Source: Gemmatimonadota bacterium
Lineage (GTDB): Bacteria > Gemmatimonadota > Gemmatimonadetes > Longimicrobiales > Gaopeijiaceae
DNA: 64,000 bases
Direction: 5' to 3'
Assembly (NCBI GenBank): GCA_028874905.1
Contig: JAPPGZ010000079.1
Span: 62,001-126,000 of the forward strand
The notes below the pieces were generated by a model. The model saw nothing but the letters and a program-made list of their open reading frames with translations. It did not search any database and was not told the DNA's origin. Positions 50,031 through 59,210 of the stretch are shown here, piece after piece. Made by a program: the position numbers and the translations under genes. Within the stretch, counting starts at the first letter, position 1, and every line of letters starts with the position of its first letter.

Positions 50031-52207
50031 TCGTCCACCTCCCCCTCAACCCCCAGCTGGCCCAAGAGAAACGCTAGCTCCATCGCCGTGTTCCGCACGC
50101 CGCGGCTGAACGTCCGCCCGCCCGCGTGCCCCGCGCGCGTATCATAGTCCAGGATCACCGGCAGCCCCGAGCTGCTCGCCGCCTGCAGCCGCGCTGCCAT
50201 CTTCCGCGCCTGCAGCGGAGGCACGCGCGTGTCCAGGTCGCCCTGAGTCAGCATGACCGCCGGATACGCCACGCGGTCGCGCACGTTCTGATACGGCGAA
50301 AACGTCCGCAGCACCTCGAACTCCTCGGCGACGGCCGCGTTCCCGTACTCGAGCAGCGCGGGCATGTTGTTGCTGTCGGTGAACTGATAGAAGCGCACCA
50401 TATCGAGGTCGGGCAGCCCGCAGAAGACCGCCCGGTAGAGGTCGGGCCGCTTCGTCAGCGCCGAGCCGACAAGCAGCCCGCCGTTGCTGACACCGCGGAT
50501 CGCCAGCCGGTCCGGATTCGTGTAGCCGTTCGCGATGAGCCACTCGGCGGCCGCGATGAAGTCGTCGAACACATTGGGCTTGTTCTCCAGCATGCCGGCC
50601 CGGTGCCACTCCTCGCCGAATTCGCCGCCCCCGCGGAGGGTTGCCAGCGCGTAGACGCCGCCCTGCTCCATCCACGCCGCGGCGCCGTTGTTGAACCGGG
50701 GCATGTTGTTGCTGTTGAAGCCGCCGTACCCGTACAGCAGCGTCGGGGTATCACCGTCCGGCTCATATCCCCGCCGATGCGCCAAGTACATCGGTGCCTC
50801 GGTCCCGTCCGCCGACGTGTACCACACCTGGCTGACCTCGTAGCCCTCGCCGTCGAAGGGCACCGCCGATGGCAGCCACGGCTCGGTCTCGTGCGTCTCC
50901 AGGTCGATCCTGACGATGTGGGTGGGTGTGACGAGGGATGTGAGGGTGAGCAGCCCCGCGCCTTCACCCCACGAGCGCAACGTCGCCACGTGGTGTTCGG
51001 GAACGGGAATATCCCCTGTCCGCGTCCCGTCCATGTCGTAGCGCACGATCCTGCTGCTCACGTTGTGGAGATAGTCCGCATAGATCGCGCCGTCGATGAC
51101 CTGGTAGCCGGTCAGCAGGTGGTCGGCCTCGGCGATCACCTCGCGCCAGTTAGCGGGATCGGGGTCGGGATCGCGCAGGTCCACCGCCACCACCCGGTTC
51201 CTCGGCGCGTCGAGGTTGGTGAGCAGTTGGATCTCGCCGTCCATGAAGCGGGCGCGGAAGCGGGCCGGCGCGCCCACGCTGATCGGCCGAGGCTCCGTCC
51301 CGGCCTCCAGGTCGTGCAGGTAGACGTCGCTGCGGGCCCACCCGTGCTGCACCGTGTAGATCATGTAGCGGCCGTTGCCGCCCTGCGTGGCGTTGATGAA
51401 CGTCTCGGGTCCGTGCCCCGCGCCGAACAGTTCGGTATCCTCGGCAATATCGGTGCCGAGAGTGTGATGCCGAACCCGGGGCCCGACTTCGCGCGACCGC
51501 CACGTGTAGTAGAAGCCGGTGCCGTCCGGGTCGAAGAAGGTGGACCCGTAGAGGAAGTTGGGCAGTCGGTCGGGCAGATCCTCGCCGGTCGTGAGGTCGC
51601 GGATGCGGATCATGACCTCGTCCTGTCCGCCGTCCCGGATCGCGTACATCATGAGGTTGCCGTCCGGCGAGAAGTCGCGGATGCTCACGCTCGTCGTGCC
51701 GTCGGGATGGATGTCGAGCGGGTCGAGCACGAGCTCGAAATCGCCGTTCGGCTCTACGGGATCGCGCTGAGGCTCCTCGGGCGCTGGCCGGCGGTAGATC
51801 GCACCCACCTCGCGGTCCGGCGCGCGGAAGCTGAGGTACTCGTAGTCGCCGGCCCGGCGGGGGAAGAGCGCCCCGGGAACGTTCATCAGCTCCCGCAAGC
51901 GCGTTTCCAGTCCGCGCCGCAGCGGCGTATCCCCCACGATCAGCTCGGCGTACGCGTTCTGCTCGGCGATCCAGGCTCGGGTATCCGGGCTGTCCTGGTC
52001 CTCCAGCCAGCGATAGTCGTCGGTGATGGCGACGCCGTGCAGCGTGTCCACGACCGGATCGCGCGCAGTGTCGGGTGGGGACGGGTAGGGAGAGCAGGCT
52101 GCCGCGGCCGCGAGGGTGGCGCCGGCGAGGAGAATGGCTTGGATCGCGCGCGGGCCGTCGCGGACCGTGTGGAGACGAGGGGCGGGGCGAACGAATCGAT
52201 ACGGCAT
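50027..52207 (-). CDS. prolyl oligopeptidase family S9A lipoprotein
   Basis: This 726-residue exported prolyl oligopeptidase starts at the ATG giving a lipoprotein signal with Cys in LAAAAACSPY. The N-terminal VDTLHGVAITDDYRWLED is the usual opening of the family. A seven-blade propeller at ~70-440 is followed by the hydrolase domain. The triad is Ser574 in RGVSNGGLLVG, Asp in TQGDLDTRVPP and His in RAGHAGGRTF. It cleaves proline-containing oligopeptides. A longer upstream reading has no signal. It is coupled with the class C hydrolase that follows. Confidence 0.9.
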   Translation of the reverse strand: MPYRFVRPAPRLHTVRDGPRAIQAILLAGATLAAAAACSPYPSPPDTARDPVVDTLHGVAITDDYRWLEDQDSPDTRAWIAEQNAYAELIVGDTPLRRGLETRLRELMNVPGALFPRRAGDYEYLSFRAPDREVGAIYRRPAPEEPQRDPVEPNGDFELVLDPLDIHPDGTTSVSIRDFSPDGNLMMYAIRDGGQDEVMIRIRDLTTGEDLPDRLPNFLYGSTFFDPDGTGFYYTWRSREVGPRVRHHTLGTDIAEDTELFGAGHGPETFINATQGGNGRYMIYTVQHGWARSDVYLHDLEAGTEPRPISVGAPARFRARFMDGEIQLLTNLDAPRNRVVAVDLRDPDPDPANWREVIAEADHLLTGYQVIDGAIYADYLHNVSSRIVRYDMDGTRTGDIPVPEHHVATLRSWGEGAGLLTLTSLVTPTHIVRIDLETHETEPWLPSAVPFDGEGYEVSQVWYTSADGTEAPMYLAHRRGYEPDGDTPTLLYGYGGFNSNNMPRFNNGAAAWMEQGGVYALATLRGGGEFGEEWHRAGMLENKPNVFDDFIAAAEWLIANGYTNPDRLAIRGVSNGGLLVGSALTKRPDLYRAVFCGLPDLDMVRFYQFTDSNNMPALLEYGNAAVAEEFEVLRTFSPYQNVRDRVAYPAVMLTQGDLDTRVPPLQARKMAARLQAASSSGLPVILDYDTRAGHAGGRTFSRGVRNTAMELAFLLGQLGVEGEVDE

Positions 52208-52341
52208 GGCTGGCTCCAACTCGGGCGTGGTGGCCGCGTCGCTCCTGACGGGTGCCGCAACGTGCGACTGCGTGGGCGCGGCCCGCAAGACAACGGCCGG
52301 GGTCCGCAGTTGTCACGGGTGGTACCGTCGTCAGTCTCCCG

Positions 52342-53700
52342 TCAACGGATTCCAGACAGCACTCTGCCCAACGCGCCGAGCTCCGGCCCGATCTCAACGA
52401 AGCGGCGCGGTCCGTCCAGCACCCGAGCGATCCCTGGTGGAACCGGGATAGGCTGCCCGAGCAGCGGCTCGACGACTTCCGCGAACTTGGCGGGATGCGC
52501 GGTCGCGAGGACGACGCCGCGTGCACGGGGGCCACCGCTTGCGCCCGGCCGCCCTCGCAGTTCGCGACGCAGCCCAAGCAGGCCCACCGCCGTGTGCGGA
52601 TCGACCGCAATGCCGCGCCGCCGCCAAAGGTCGCGGATGCAGTGGCGGGTCTCGCGGTCCGTCCAGGAGGAGCCGGTGACCTTTGTCCGCAACGCGTTCG
52701 GGGGGTGCTCGCCCGCGTCGGCCCCGGTGCCCCCGAACATGTGCAGGATCCGGCGGAAGTTGCTGGGATCGCCCACGTCCATGGCACTGGAGATGGTGGG
52801 GAGGGAGGGGCGGGGGTGAAATCCGCGTCCCGCAAGGTAGTCGGGCACGACGGAGTTCTCGTTGGTCGCGGCGACGAAGCGCGCGAGGGACATTCCGAGC
52901 GCGCGACGCGCGATCAGGCCCGCCGTGAGGTTGCCAAAGTTCCCCGAAGGCACTGACAAGACCAGTTCCGAGTCCGGCGCCGTCCGCGCGAGTTCCGCCC
53001 ACGCATGCACGTAGTAGAAGGTCTGGGGAAGCAGGCGGCCGATGTTGATCGAGTTGGCGGAGGTCAGGTTCGCGCGGGCACGGAGTTCGGGGTCGGCGAA
53101 GGCCTGGCGGGCGAGGCGCTGGCAGTCGTCGAAGGCGCTCCGGACCGCGACAGCGGTGACGTTGCCGCCCAGCGTGGTGAATTGGGCCTCCTGCCGGGGG
53201 CTGACCTTGCCGAGTGGGTAGAGGATCACCACGCGGATGCCGGGGAGGTTGTGGAACGCGTGCGCCACGGCTCCGCCCGTGTCGCCGGAGGTCGCCGCGA
53301 GGACGGTGAGCGGGGGCGCGTCCGTGTCGCGAAGCGCCGACATCATCCGGGCCATGAAGCGCGCGCCGATGTCCTTGAACGCGTGCGTGGGACCGTGGAA
53401 GAGCTCGAGCAAGTGGATGCCGGGTTCGATTTCGCGCAGGGGGACGGGAAAGTCGAGCGCGCCGTGCACGGCGTCGTGGAGGATGTCGTCCGGGACCTCG
53501 CGGCCCAGCAGGTGGCGGGCGACCACGAAGGCCCGTTGGGGGAACGTTAGGTCGGTCAGGGTCGCGCGGTCCTCGTCCGGCAGGGGCGGGACCGAGGCGG
53601 GGACGAAGAGTCCGCCGTCCGGGGCCTGGCCGAGGAGCAAGGCCTCCTTAAATGTCCAGGTACCGCCGGTGGGGCCGCCGCGGGTGCTGATCAGGTGCAT
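52342..53700 (-). CDS. thrC: threonine synthase
   Basis: This 452-residue PLP enzyme makes threonine from O-phosphohomoserine. It opens with STRGGPTGGTWTFKEALLLG, and the PLP lysine is Lys109 in GPTHAFKDIGARFM. Further signatures are ATSGDTGGAVAHAF and SVPSGNFGNLTAGLIA. Length fits the class. The ATG has no clear Shine-Dalgarno; it lies 25 bp after thrB and is probably translated by coupling. An earlier in-frame start at 53802 lies inside thrB and is rejected. thrB and thrC together give the last two steps of threonine synthesis. Confidence 0.93.
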   Translation of the reverse strand: MHLISTRGGPTGGTWTFKEALLLGQAPDGGLFVPASVPPLPDEDRATLTDLTFPQRAFVVARHLLGREVPDDILHDAVHGALDFPVPLREIEPGIHLLELFHGPTHAFKDIGARFMARMMSALRDTDAPPLTVLAATSGDTGGAVAHAFHNLPGIRVVILYPLGKVSPRQEAQFTTLGGNVTAVAVRSAFDDCQRLARQAFADPELRARANLTSANSINIGRLLPQTFYYVHAWAELARTAPDSELVLSVPSGNFGNLTAGLIARRALGMSLARFVAATNENSVVPDYLAGRGFHPRPSLPTISSAMDVGDPSNFRRILHMFGGTGADAGEHPPNALRTKVTGSSWTDRETRHCIRDLWRRRGIAVDPHTAVGLLGLRRELRGRPGASGGPRARGVVLATAHPAKFAEVVEPLLGQPIPVPPGIARVLDGPRRFVEIGPELGALGRVLSGIR

Positions 53701-53725
53701 TGTCTTGGCAGTGCGGTGTGCACTC

Positions 53726-54685
53726 TTACGTGACCTCCAGGATCCGCGCCCCCTCGGCGTTCGCGCGAGAGACCACGAGGTCTGACGAGACACCCGCGGC
53801 ATCGTGGAAGGCCTCCGCCATTGCCGCTGCGGCCCCTTCCGCCGCCGCCCGCCCCCGGCAGAGCGCGAGAACCGACGGTCCGGAGCCCGAGAGACCGGCC
53901 GCGACCGCCCCCGCCTCGATGGCGCTCGCCTTTACGGCTTCAAACCCGGGGACGAGTTGCGCCCGCATCGGCTCGGCGACCGCATCGCACATGCAGCGCG
54001 CGATCAGTTCCCAGTCGCCGCTGAGCAGCCCGGCGACCATCCCCGCCGCGTTCCCCCACTGCTGCACGCCCGCCGAGAGGGGGATCGTGTCGCCCAGGAT
54101 CATCCTTGCGCGGCGCGTCTCCACCTCCATCGCCGGGTGCGCCACGGCCACCATGAGATCGTCCGGGGTCGGCAACTGAACCATCTTCGGGGGACGGCCC
54201 GGCAGCACAAGCACGAACCCCCCGACCAGCGAGGGCGCAGCATTGTCCGCGTGGTCGGCGCCCGAGCCCTTGAGTTCGCCGATCATGGCGCATTCGAGCA
54301 GCGCTGTCCGGTCGAGGTCGCCGCCCAGAAGCGCGTCGGCCGCGACGGCGCCTGCCACCGCACTCGCCGCGCTCCCACCCAGCCCCGAGGCCAGCGGGAT
54401 CCCCTTGCGTACCTCGATCGCAACGCCCGCCGCCGAGTCCAGCCGGTCGAGTACGCCGTCCACGGCCAGCGCGGCGGCGTTGCGGGCGGGATCCATCGGC
54501 ACGCGTCCGCCGTCTCCGGTGACCGATACCGAGACGATGCCGCTGCCCTCCGCGGCGCGCACGACCACCTCGTCGCCGGGACGTTCCAGCGCCATCCCGA
54601 AGATGTCGAAGCCGCAACCGAGGTTGGACACCGACGCGGGGGCGAAGACGCGGACCTTCCGAGGCAGTTGGGCCGATCGAGACAT
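53726..54685 (-). CDS. thrB: homoserine kinase
   Basis: This 319-residue GHMP-kinase family enzyme phosphorylates homoserine with ATP. It begins VRVFAPASVSNLGCGFDIFG. The ATP-binding loop is PLASGLGGSAASAVAGAVAA, and the C-terminal GHMP motif is AAGLSGSGPSVLAL. It starts two bases after the stop of the sterol-desaturase-like gene and is followed 25 bp later by thrC. The order thrB-thrC is a common operon arrangement. Confidence 0.93.
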   Translation of the reverse strand: MSRSAQLPRKVRVFAPASVSNLGCGFDIFGMALERPGDEVVVRAAEGSGIVSVSVTGDGGRVPMDPARNAAALAVDGVLDRLDSAAGVAIEVRKGIPLASGLGGSAASAVAGAVAADALLGGDLDRTALLECAMIGELKGSGADHADNAAPSLVGGFVLVLPGRPPKMVQLPTPDDLMVAVAHPAMEVETRRARMILGDTIPLSAGVQQWGNAAGMVAGLLSGDWELIARCMCDAVAEPMRAQLVPGFEAVKASAIEAGAVAAGLSGSGPSVLALCRGRAAAEGAAAAMAEAFHDAAGVSSDLVVSRANAEGARILEVT

Positions 54686-54686
54686 G

Positions 54687-55604
54687 TCAGCGCCCGGGGC
54701 GCCCGGGGTCCCGGGACGGAACGCCGGTTCCCGCCTCGCCGGCGCGTCGCCTCGCCCGCCGTCTCCTGAACGGCATCGCCGCCATGCCCGGCAGCGTGGC
54801 CCAGTCCCGCCGCTCCACATCCTCCAGCCCGAGCGTCAGCGCGCGCGGATCCGCGACGAGCCGGAAGCTGCCGAAGATCCGGTCCCAGAAGGAGAAGACG
54901 CTCGAATAGTTGGAGTCCGTCTCGGGCTGGTAGTCGGAGTGGTGCACCCAGTGCATCCAGGGGGTGACGATCAGCCAGCGCAGCCACCGGTCCGCGCTCG
55001 CGGGCACGCCCACGTTGCCGTGGTGGAAGAGGATGATGGGGAGGAGCACGGCCTCGTACAACAGCACCTGGCCCACCGTCATGCCGAGCAGGGGCAGGAC
55101 CGCGAGCCGCGCGACCGACGAGAGCACGATCTCGCCGGTGTGGAAGCGGAGCCCCGAGCTGGCGCTGAGCTCGCGGTCGGCGTGATGCACCGCGTGGAAG
55201 CGCCACAGGAACGGAATGCGGTGGTTCAGCCGGTGCCAGAAGTACTGCCACATGTCGAAGAGGACGAACCCGAGCGCGAAGGCCCACACGCCCTCGACGC
55301 CGAGCCAATGGAGCAGCCCGAAGCCGTTGGCGCGGGCCCACTCGGTCGCGACAAGGGTGGCGCCGGCGAAGATCAACGACGCGACGACCGCGTTGAAGAC
55401 GCCCAGAGCGACGTTCGAGGCGTCGTGCCGAACCCGCTCCCCCCGGCCCTCGAACATGGGAATGAGCCCCTCGAGGAGCCACATGGCCCCCAGGGCCACG
55501 GCGGCCAGGACGGGCTTGTAGGCGAAGAGCGACTCGGTCACTGGGAGCGTGGTGACATTGAGATGTGCATGGCCATGGACGGTAAGGTAAGGCGGGCGGC
55601 GCAT
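54687..55604 (-). CDS. sterol desaturase/fatty acid hydroxylase family membrane protein
   Basis: This 305-residue integral membrane protein has the family His clusters HRLNH, HAVHH and HWVHHSDYQPETDSN, which bind a di-iron centre. At least four hydrophobic helices are present (LAAVALGAMWLLEGLIP, VVASLIFAGATLVATE, AFALGFVLFDMWQYF, LLLYEAVLLPIILF). It hydroxylates or desaturates a lipid, of unknown identity. It starts a minus-strand run of four genes including thrBC, and is divergent from the dipeptidase gene. GTG starts within the first 20 residues are possible. Confidence 0.85.
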   Translation of the reverse strand: MRRPPYLTVHGHAHLNVTTLPVTESLFAYKPVLAAVALGAMWLLEGLIPMFEGRGERVRHDASNVALGVFNAVVASLIFAGATLVATEWARANGFGLLHWLGVEGVWAFALGFVLFDMWQYFWHRLNHRIPFLWRFHAVHHADRELSASSGLRFHTGEIVLSSVARLAVLPLLGMTVGQVLLYEAVLLPIILFHHGNVGVPASADRWLRWLIVTPWMHWVHHSDYQPETDSNYSSVFSFWDRIFGSFRLVADPRALTLGLEDVERRDWATLPGMAAMPFRRRRARRRAGEAGTGVPSRDPGRPGR

Positions 55605-55716
55605 GGCGACGACCTTGCGTGTCCCCCGGTTGTGGCACACGCACCCGCGCCGTCTATTGGGCGGGTCGATCGACCACGCGGCCAACACCCGGTCCCACGC
55701 CAACCGGAGCACCACC

Positions 55717-56970
55717 GTGCCACTGACCCACAACTACTCGCGCTACAAGTCCTATCAGTACGTCAAGACGCACCGCGACTTCACCGAATACGACCTGATC
55801 GAGGGCGAGTCTCTCTTCGAGCCGTACCTCGTGCCGCTCACGCCCGCCCAGGAGGCCCGCGTCCTGGACGTTGTCGAGCGCACGCTCATGATCTCGCTTC
55901 ACGAGCACCCGCACCTCTTCCCCGCCAGGGCCGACCAGATCCGGGCCTACGACTCGGAGGGGCGCGTGCACACCGCCTACGAAGCGCTGGCCGACTCCTG
56001 GTGGGACTGCGTCTTCGACAACTTCCTCGACGGCGCGGCATGCATCACGTCGAAGAACGGGTGGAAGTGGGACGACATCATCTACGACATGGGGATGCGG
56101 TTCTGCGACCTCGCGCACCAGGAATTCATCATCAAGTGCGAGCGCGTGGACGACATCTACCGGGCGCATCGCGAGAAACGGATCGCGCTGGTCGCCGCCC
56201 AGGAGGGCGCGGCCATGATCGAGAACGAACTCGACCGGATCGAGATCCTCTACGGGATCGGCCTGCGCGTTCTGGGGATCACCTACAGCGAGTCCAACGC
56301 GCTCGGCACCGGCCTCAAGGAGACGCGCGACGGGGGACTGACCTCGTTCGGGCGCAAGGCGGTGCGGCGGATGAACGAGGTCGGCCTCGCCATCGACTGC
56401 GCGCACGCAAGCGACCAGACCACCCTCGACACGGTCGAAGTCAGCCAACACCCGATCTTCCTCACGCACACGGGCGCCCGCGGGCTATGGAACATCAAAC
56501 GTCTTGCGCCCGACCACGTGATCCGCGCGGTGGCGGACAAGGGAGGCGTGATCGGGATCGAGGCAGCGCCCCACACCACGGTCTCTCCACGCCACCTGCG
56601 CCACGGGATCGAGTCGTTCATGGACCACTTCGAATACGTGAAGGACCTGGTCGGTATCGACCACGTCGCCTTCGGGCCGGACACGCTGTATGGGGACCAC
56701 GTCGGGCTGCACAAGGAGTACGCCGCGGCGCTGTCGATCGAGGAGACGCAGACAGGGGGGCAGGACGGCGACGGCGGGGCGGGTGACGGGGCCGGAGCGG
56801 GTGGCATCCCCCAGCACATCCCGGTGGACTACGTCCGCGGCATCGAGAACCCGACCGAGGGCTCAAAAAACATCCTGCGCTGGCTGGTGAAGGAAGGCTA
56901 CAGCGACGGGGACATCGCGAAGGTGATGGGCGAGAACATCATCCGGGTGCTGAAGGAGGCGTGGCAGTGA
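55717..56970 (+). CDS. M19 membrane-dipeptidase family hydrolase
   Basis: This 417-residue TIM-barrel dipeptidase starts at a GTG with GGAG eight bases upstream. M19 landmarks are AAQEGAAMIE (metal Glu), IDCAHASDQT and LTHTGARGLWN (metal His residues) and GIDHVAFGPDTLYG (catalytic Asp). The N-terminal metal site, normally His-x-Asp, reads SLHEHPHLFP here, and LTHN has become ITYSESN, so the metal site is atypical. No signal peptide is seen with this start. It overlaps by 4 bp (GTGA) with a small membrane protein and leads to a sodium symporter, suggesting dipeptide use. Confidence 0.82.
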   Translation: MPLTHNYSRYKSYQYVKTHRDFTEYDLIEGESLFEPYLVPLTPAQEARVLDVVERTLMISLHEHPHLFPARADQIRAYDSEGRVHTAYEALADSWWDCVFDNFLDGAACITSKNGWKWDDIIYDMGMRFCDLAHQEFIIKCERVDDIYRAHREKRIALVAAQEGAAMIENELDRIEILYGIGLRVLGITYSESNALGTGLKETRDGGLTSFGRKAVRRMNEVGLAIDCAHASDQTTLDTVEVSQHPIFLTHTGARGLWNIKRLAPDHVIRAVADKGGVIGIEAAPHTTVSPRHLRHGIESFMDHFEYVKDLVGIDHVAFGPDTLYGDHVGLHKEYAAALSIEETQTGGQDGDGGAGDGAGAGGIPQHIPVDYVRGIENPTEGSKNILRWLVKEGYSDGDIAKVMGENIIRVLKEAWQ

Positions 56971-57188
56971 GTGGGCGCGCGCGGGACGGGCGCCCCGAGG
57001 CGCCGACTCGCATCCCGATCGTCTCCATGATCCTGATGGCGATCTTCCTGGTGGGCGGGAGCATCGGGCTGCTGCTGGACTGGCCAGCGGGCCCGTACAA
57101 TCTCGACTGGGGAGTATGGGTTGTACTATATGGGGGATATGGGTTCGTGATCGGGGCGGCCATCCTTCACGCCCGCACCGGGCGTTAG
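56967..57188 (+). CDS. small two-helix membrane protein upstream of a sodium:solute symporter
   Basis: This 73-residue protein has two membrane segments: IVSMILMAIFLVGGSIGLLL and WGVWVVLYGGYGFVIGAAIL. GTG 56967 is chosen because AAGGAGG lies seven bases upstream and the start overlaps the dipeptidase stop. The earlier GTG 56961 is too close to that site. Small proteins in front of SSS-family transporters are often partner subunits. It is 15 bp from the symporter gene. Confidence 0.75.
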   Translation: MSGRARDGRPEAPTRIPIVSMILMAIFLVGGSIGLLLDWPAGPYNLDWGVWVVLYGGYGFVIGAAILHARTGR

Positions 57189-57203
57189 ACGGAGCGCGCG
57201 GCG

Positions 57204-58667
57204 ATGTCCACGGCGGCCCTGTACACCGTCATTCTCATCCTCTACTTCTCTGCCCTCATGGGGCTCGGCTTCTGGTTCAACCGACGCAACCGCTCACGGC
57301 AGGAGTTCTTTCTGGCGCGGGGCGACCTGGGGCCGGCGACGCTCGGGTTCTCATACTCGGCCACGCAGATGAGCGGCAGCTCGTACATGGGCGCGGTGGG
57401 CACGGAGCGCGAGCTGGGGTACAACTTCGCGCCTGCGGGCGTGTCCTCGGCGGCGGCGGCGTGGTTCACGTACATCCTGCTGGGTGAGCGGCTGCGGCGG
57501 CTGGCGTCGCGGATCCGGTGCACGACGATCGTCGACGTCTTCCAGGCGCGGTATCCGGGACGCGCGGTGGCGATGACCGCGACCGGACTCATGCTGGTGG
57601 CGTTCATCCCGCTGATCGCGGCGCAGCTGAAGGCGGCGGGCAACCTGTTCGAGGTGCTGCTGGGGATGCCGTACCTGCCGGCGCTCTTCGTTTTCGGCGG
57701 CATCGTCATCCTGTACACGGTGATCGGCGGAATGCACGCGGTGGCGTGGACCGACCTGATCCAGGGCTCGATCATGATCGTCGGCTTCGCGGTCCTGGCT
57801 CCCGTGGCCGTCCATGCAGCGGGCGGGTTCGGCGAGATGCACCTGCGCTACGCGGAGTTCAACCCGGACGGGATCTCGTTCCTCGGCGGAATGCCGGCGA
57901 TGTGGGTGGTGTCGTCGTTCCTGGTCTGGGGGTTCTTCCAGATCGGCGGGGCCCCGGCGGCCGTCACCCGCTTCCTGATCCCCGAGGACCGCGGGACGCT
58001 GCGCCGCGCGCTCGTCTACTCGATCGGCTTTTCGTCGTTCATCTTCATCGGCTCGACCCTTATAGCCATTGCGTCGGGCGTGCTCCTGCCCGACCTGCAG
58101 CAGACCGACCTCGCGCTCCCCACGCTGGTGCAGCTGCTCCTGCACCCGCTCTTCGGCGGGATCCTGGTTGCGGCGGTGCTCGGCGCGACGATGTCCACGA
58201 TCGATTCGGTGCTGCTGCTCGCGAGTTCGCTGGTTGTGGAAAACCTGTATGTGCCGTTGGCAAAGAGCGACGTATCCCAGGAGCGGGGCGTTCGTCTCGC
58301 GCGCTGGACGACGCTGGGGATCGGTGCGCTTGCAATGATGGTCGCGATCGATCCGCCCGCAACGATTCTGTTCATCGTCACGATGTCCTTCAGTTTGCTG
58401 GCGTCGGCGTTCACGTTCCCGCTGCTCCTCGGCATGTGGTGGCCGCGGGCGACCCGCACCGGCGGCCTGGTCGCGATGATCGGCGGGGCGGCAACCTGCG
58501 TCGTGTGGTACGTGCTCGGCTACCTGGAGCACGGCACCTTCGACAACTGGATCGCGGGGCTGTGGCCGGCGCTGGTGGGCCCGACGGTGTCGCTGGCGCT
58601 GCTGGTCGGCGTGAGCCTGATGACGGCGCCGGCGCCGCGCGAGGTGCGGGAGGTGTTCTTCGAGTAG
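57204..58667 (+). CDS. sodium:solute symporter (SSS family)
   Basis: This 487-residue, ~13-helix transporter carries SSS features: FWFNRRNRSRQEFFLARGDL, ATQMSGSSYMGAVG and the IYTVIGGMHAVAWTD-type loop (VILYTVIGGMHAVAWTDLIQ). It has the LeuT-like fold and couples Na+ to solute uptake. The solute is unknown; the upstream dipeptidase and small membrane protein make an amino acid or peptide product the obvious guess. It is the third gene of the operon. Confidence 0.87.
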   Translation: MSTAALYTVILILYFSALMGLGFWFNRRNRSRQEFFLARGDLGPATLGFSYSATQMSGSSYMGAVGTERELGYNFAPAGVSSAAAAWFTYILLGERLRRLASRIRCTTIVDVFQARYPGRAVAMTATGLMLVAFIPLIAAQLKAAGNLFEVLLGMPYLPALFVFGGIVILYTVIGGMHAVAWTDLIQGSIMIVGFAVLAPVAVHAAGGFGEMHLRYAEFNPDGISFLGGMPAMWVVSSFLVWGFFQIGGAPAAVTRFLIPEDRGTLRRALVYSIGFSSFIFIGSTLIAIASGVLLPDLQQTDLALPTLVQLLLHPLFGGILVAAVLGATMSTIDSVLLLASSLVVENLYVPLAKSDVSQERGVRLARWTTLGIGALAMMVAIDPPATILFIVTMSFSLLASAFTFPLLLGMWWPRATRTGGLVAMIGGAATCVVWYVLGYLEHGTFDNWIAGLWPALVGPTVSLALLVGVSLMTAPAPREVREVFFE

Positions 58668-58688
58668 GGGGGACTTCCGCAGCGCGCG

Positions 58689-59018
58689 CTAATCGAACGC
58701 CGATACGATCAGCGTGGTGATCCCTGCCTGGATGAAGGACGGGATGGCGATGAACAACGTGAAGCTGTCGTCCGGGTCGACGATGGCGCCCATGGCGAAT
58801 TGCAGTACTACCACGCCGAATCCCGCGGCCGATCCTGCCAGGGCGGGAAGAAACGGTGCTCCGGCCAGCCTGGCGCCTGCGGCAGTGCCGAGGACCGGGA
58901 CCGTCATCATGGCCAACACGCCGGCTCCCCCTTCGAGCACGCAACCGCCGCCGCCGTCCGCGCAGATTCCGAAATAGAATCCGGCGACGTCGGACAGCGC
59001 CGCGGCGCCCCACGACAT
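58689..59018 (-). CDS. hypothetical multi-helix membrane protein, possibly the 3' part of a frameshifted gene
   Basis: This 109-residue hydrophobic protein has about four segments, e.g. GVLAMMTVPVLGTAAGARLA, PALAGSAAGFGVVVLQFAMG and FIQAGITTLIVSAF. No family is recognised. Its ATG overlaps the stop of the preceding 45-residue ORF (TGATG). The reading frame continues upstream of the ATG into FSTARVLL, which fits the first hydrophobic segment. So the two ORFs may be one signal-peptide protein broken by a one-base shift, or two coupled genes. Confidence 0.5.
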   Translation of the reverse strand: MSWGAAALSDVAGFYFGICADGGGGCVLEGGAGVLAMMTVPVLGTAAGARLAGAPFLPALAGSAAGFGVVVLQFAMGAIVDPDDSFTLFIAIPSFIQAGITTLIVSAFD

Positions 59019-59155
59019 CAGGAGCACTCGGGCGGTTGAAAAGGTGCATCCCACGCCTTCGAAACGCGAGCGTCCCTGCCGACGGGCTGGGCCTGGACCT
59101 CGGTGGCGCAAGTGGCCAATCCGAGCACGGTCAACGCGAGAAAGAGCGATCGCAT
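59018..59155 (-). CDS. 45-residue signal-peptide ORF coupled to the membrane protein
   Basis: The ORF encodes MRSLFLALTVLGLATCATEV, a signal peptide, then QAQPVGRDARVSKAWDAPFQ and a short tail, and stops at TGA overlapping the next ATG. Taken alone the mature part would be under 25 residues. The signal fits a lead for the downstream hydrophobic protein, so a frameshift (real or sequencing) between them is a fair alternative. Confidence 0.45.
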   Translation of the reverse strand: MRSLFLALTVLGLATCATEVQAQPVGRDARVSKAWDAPFQPPECS

Positions 59156-59210
59156 TGCAAACGCTAGCGATGTCGTTTCGGTGGGCGCAATGGGTCGGTT
59201 GGACCTGGCA

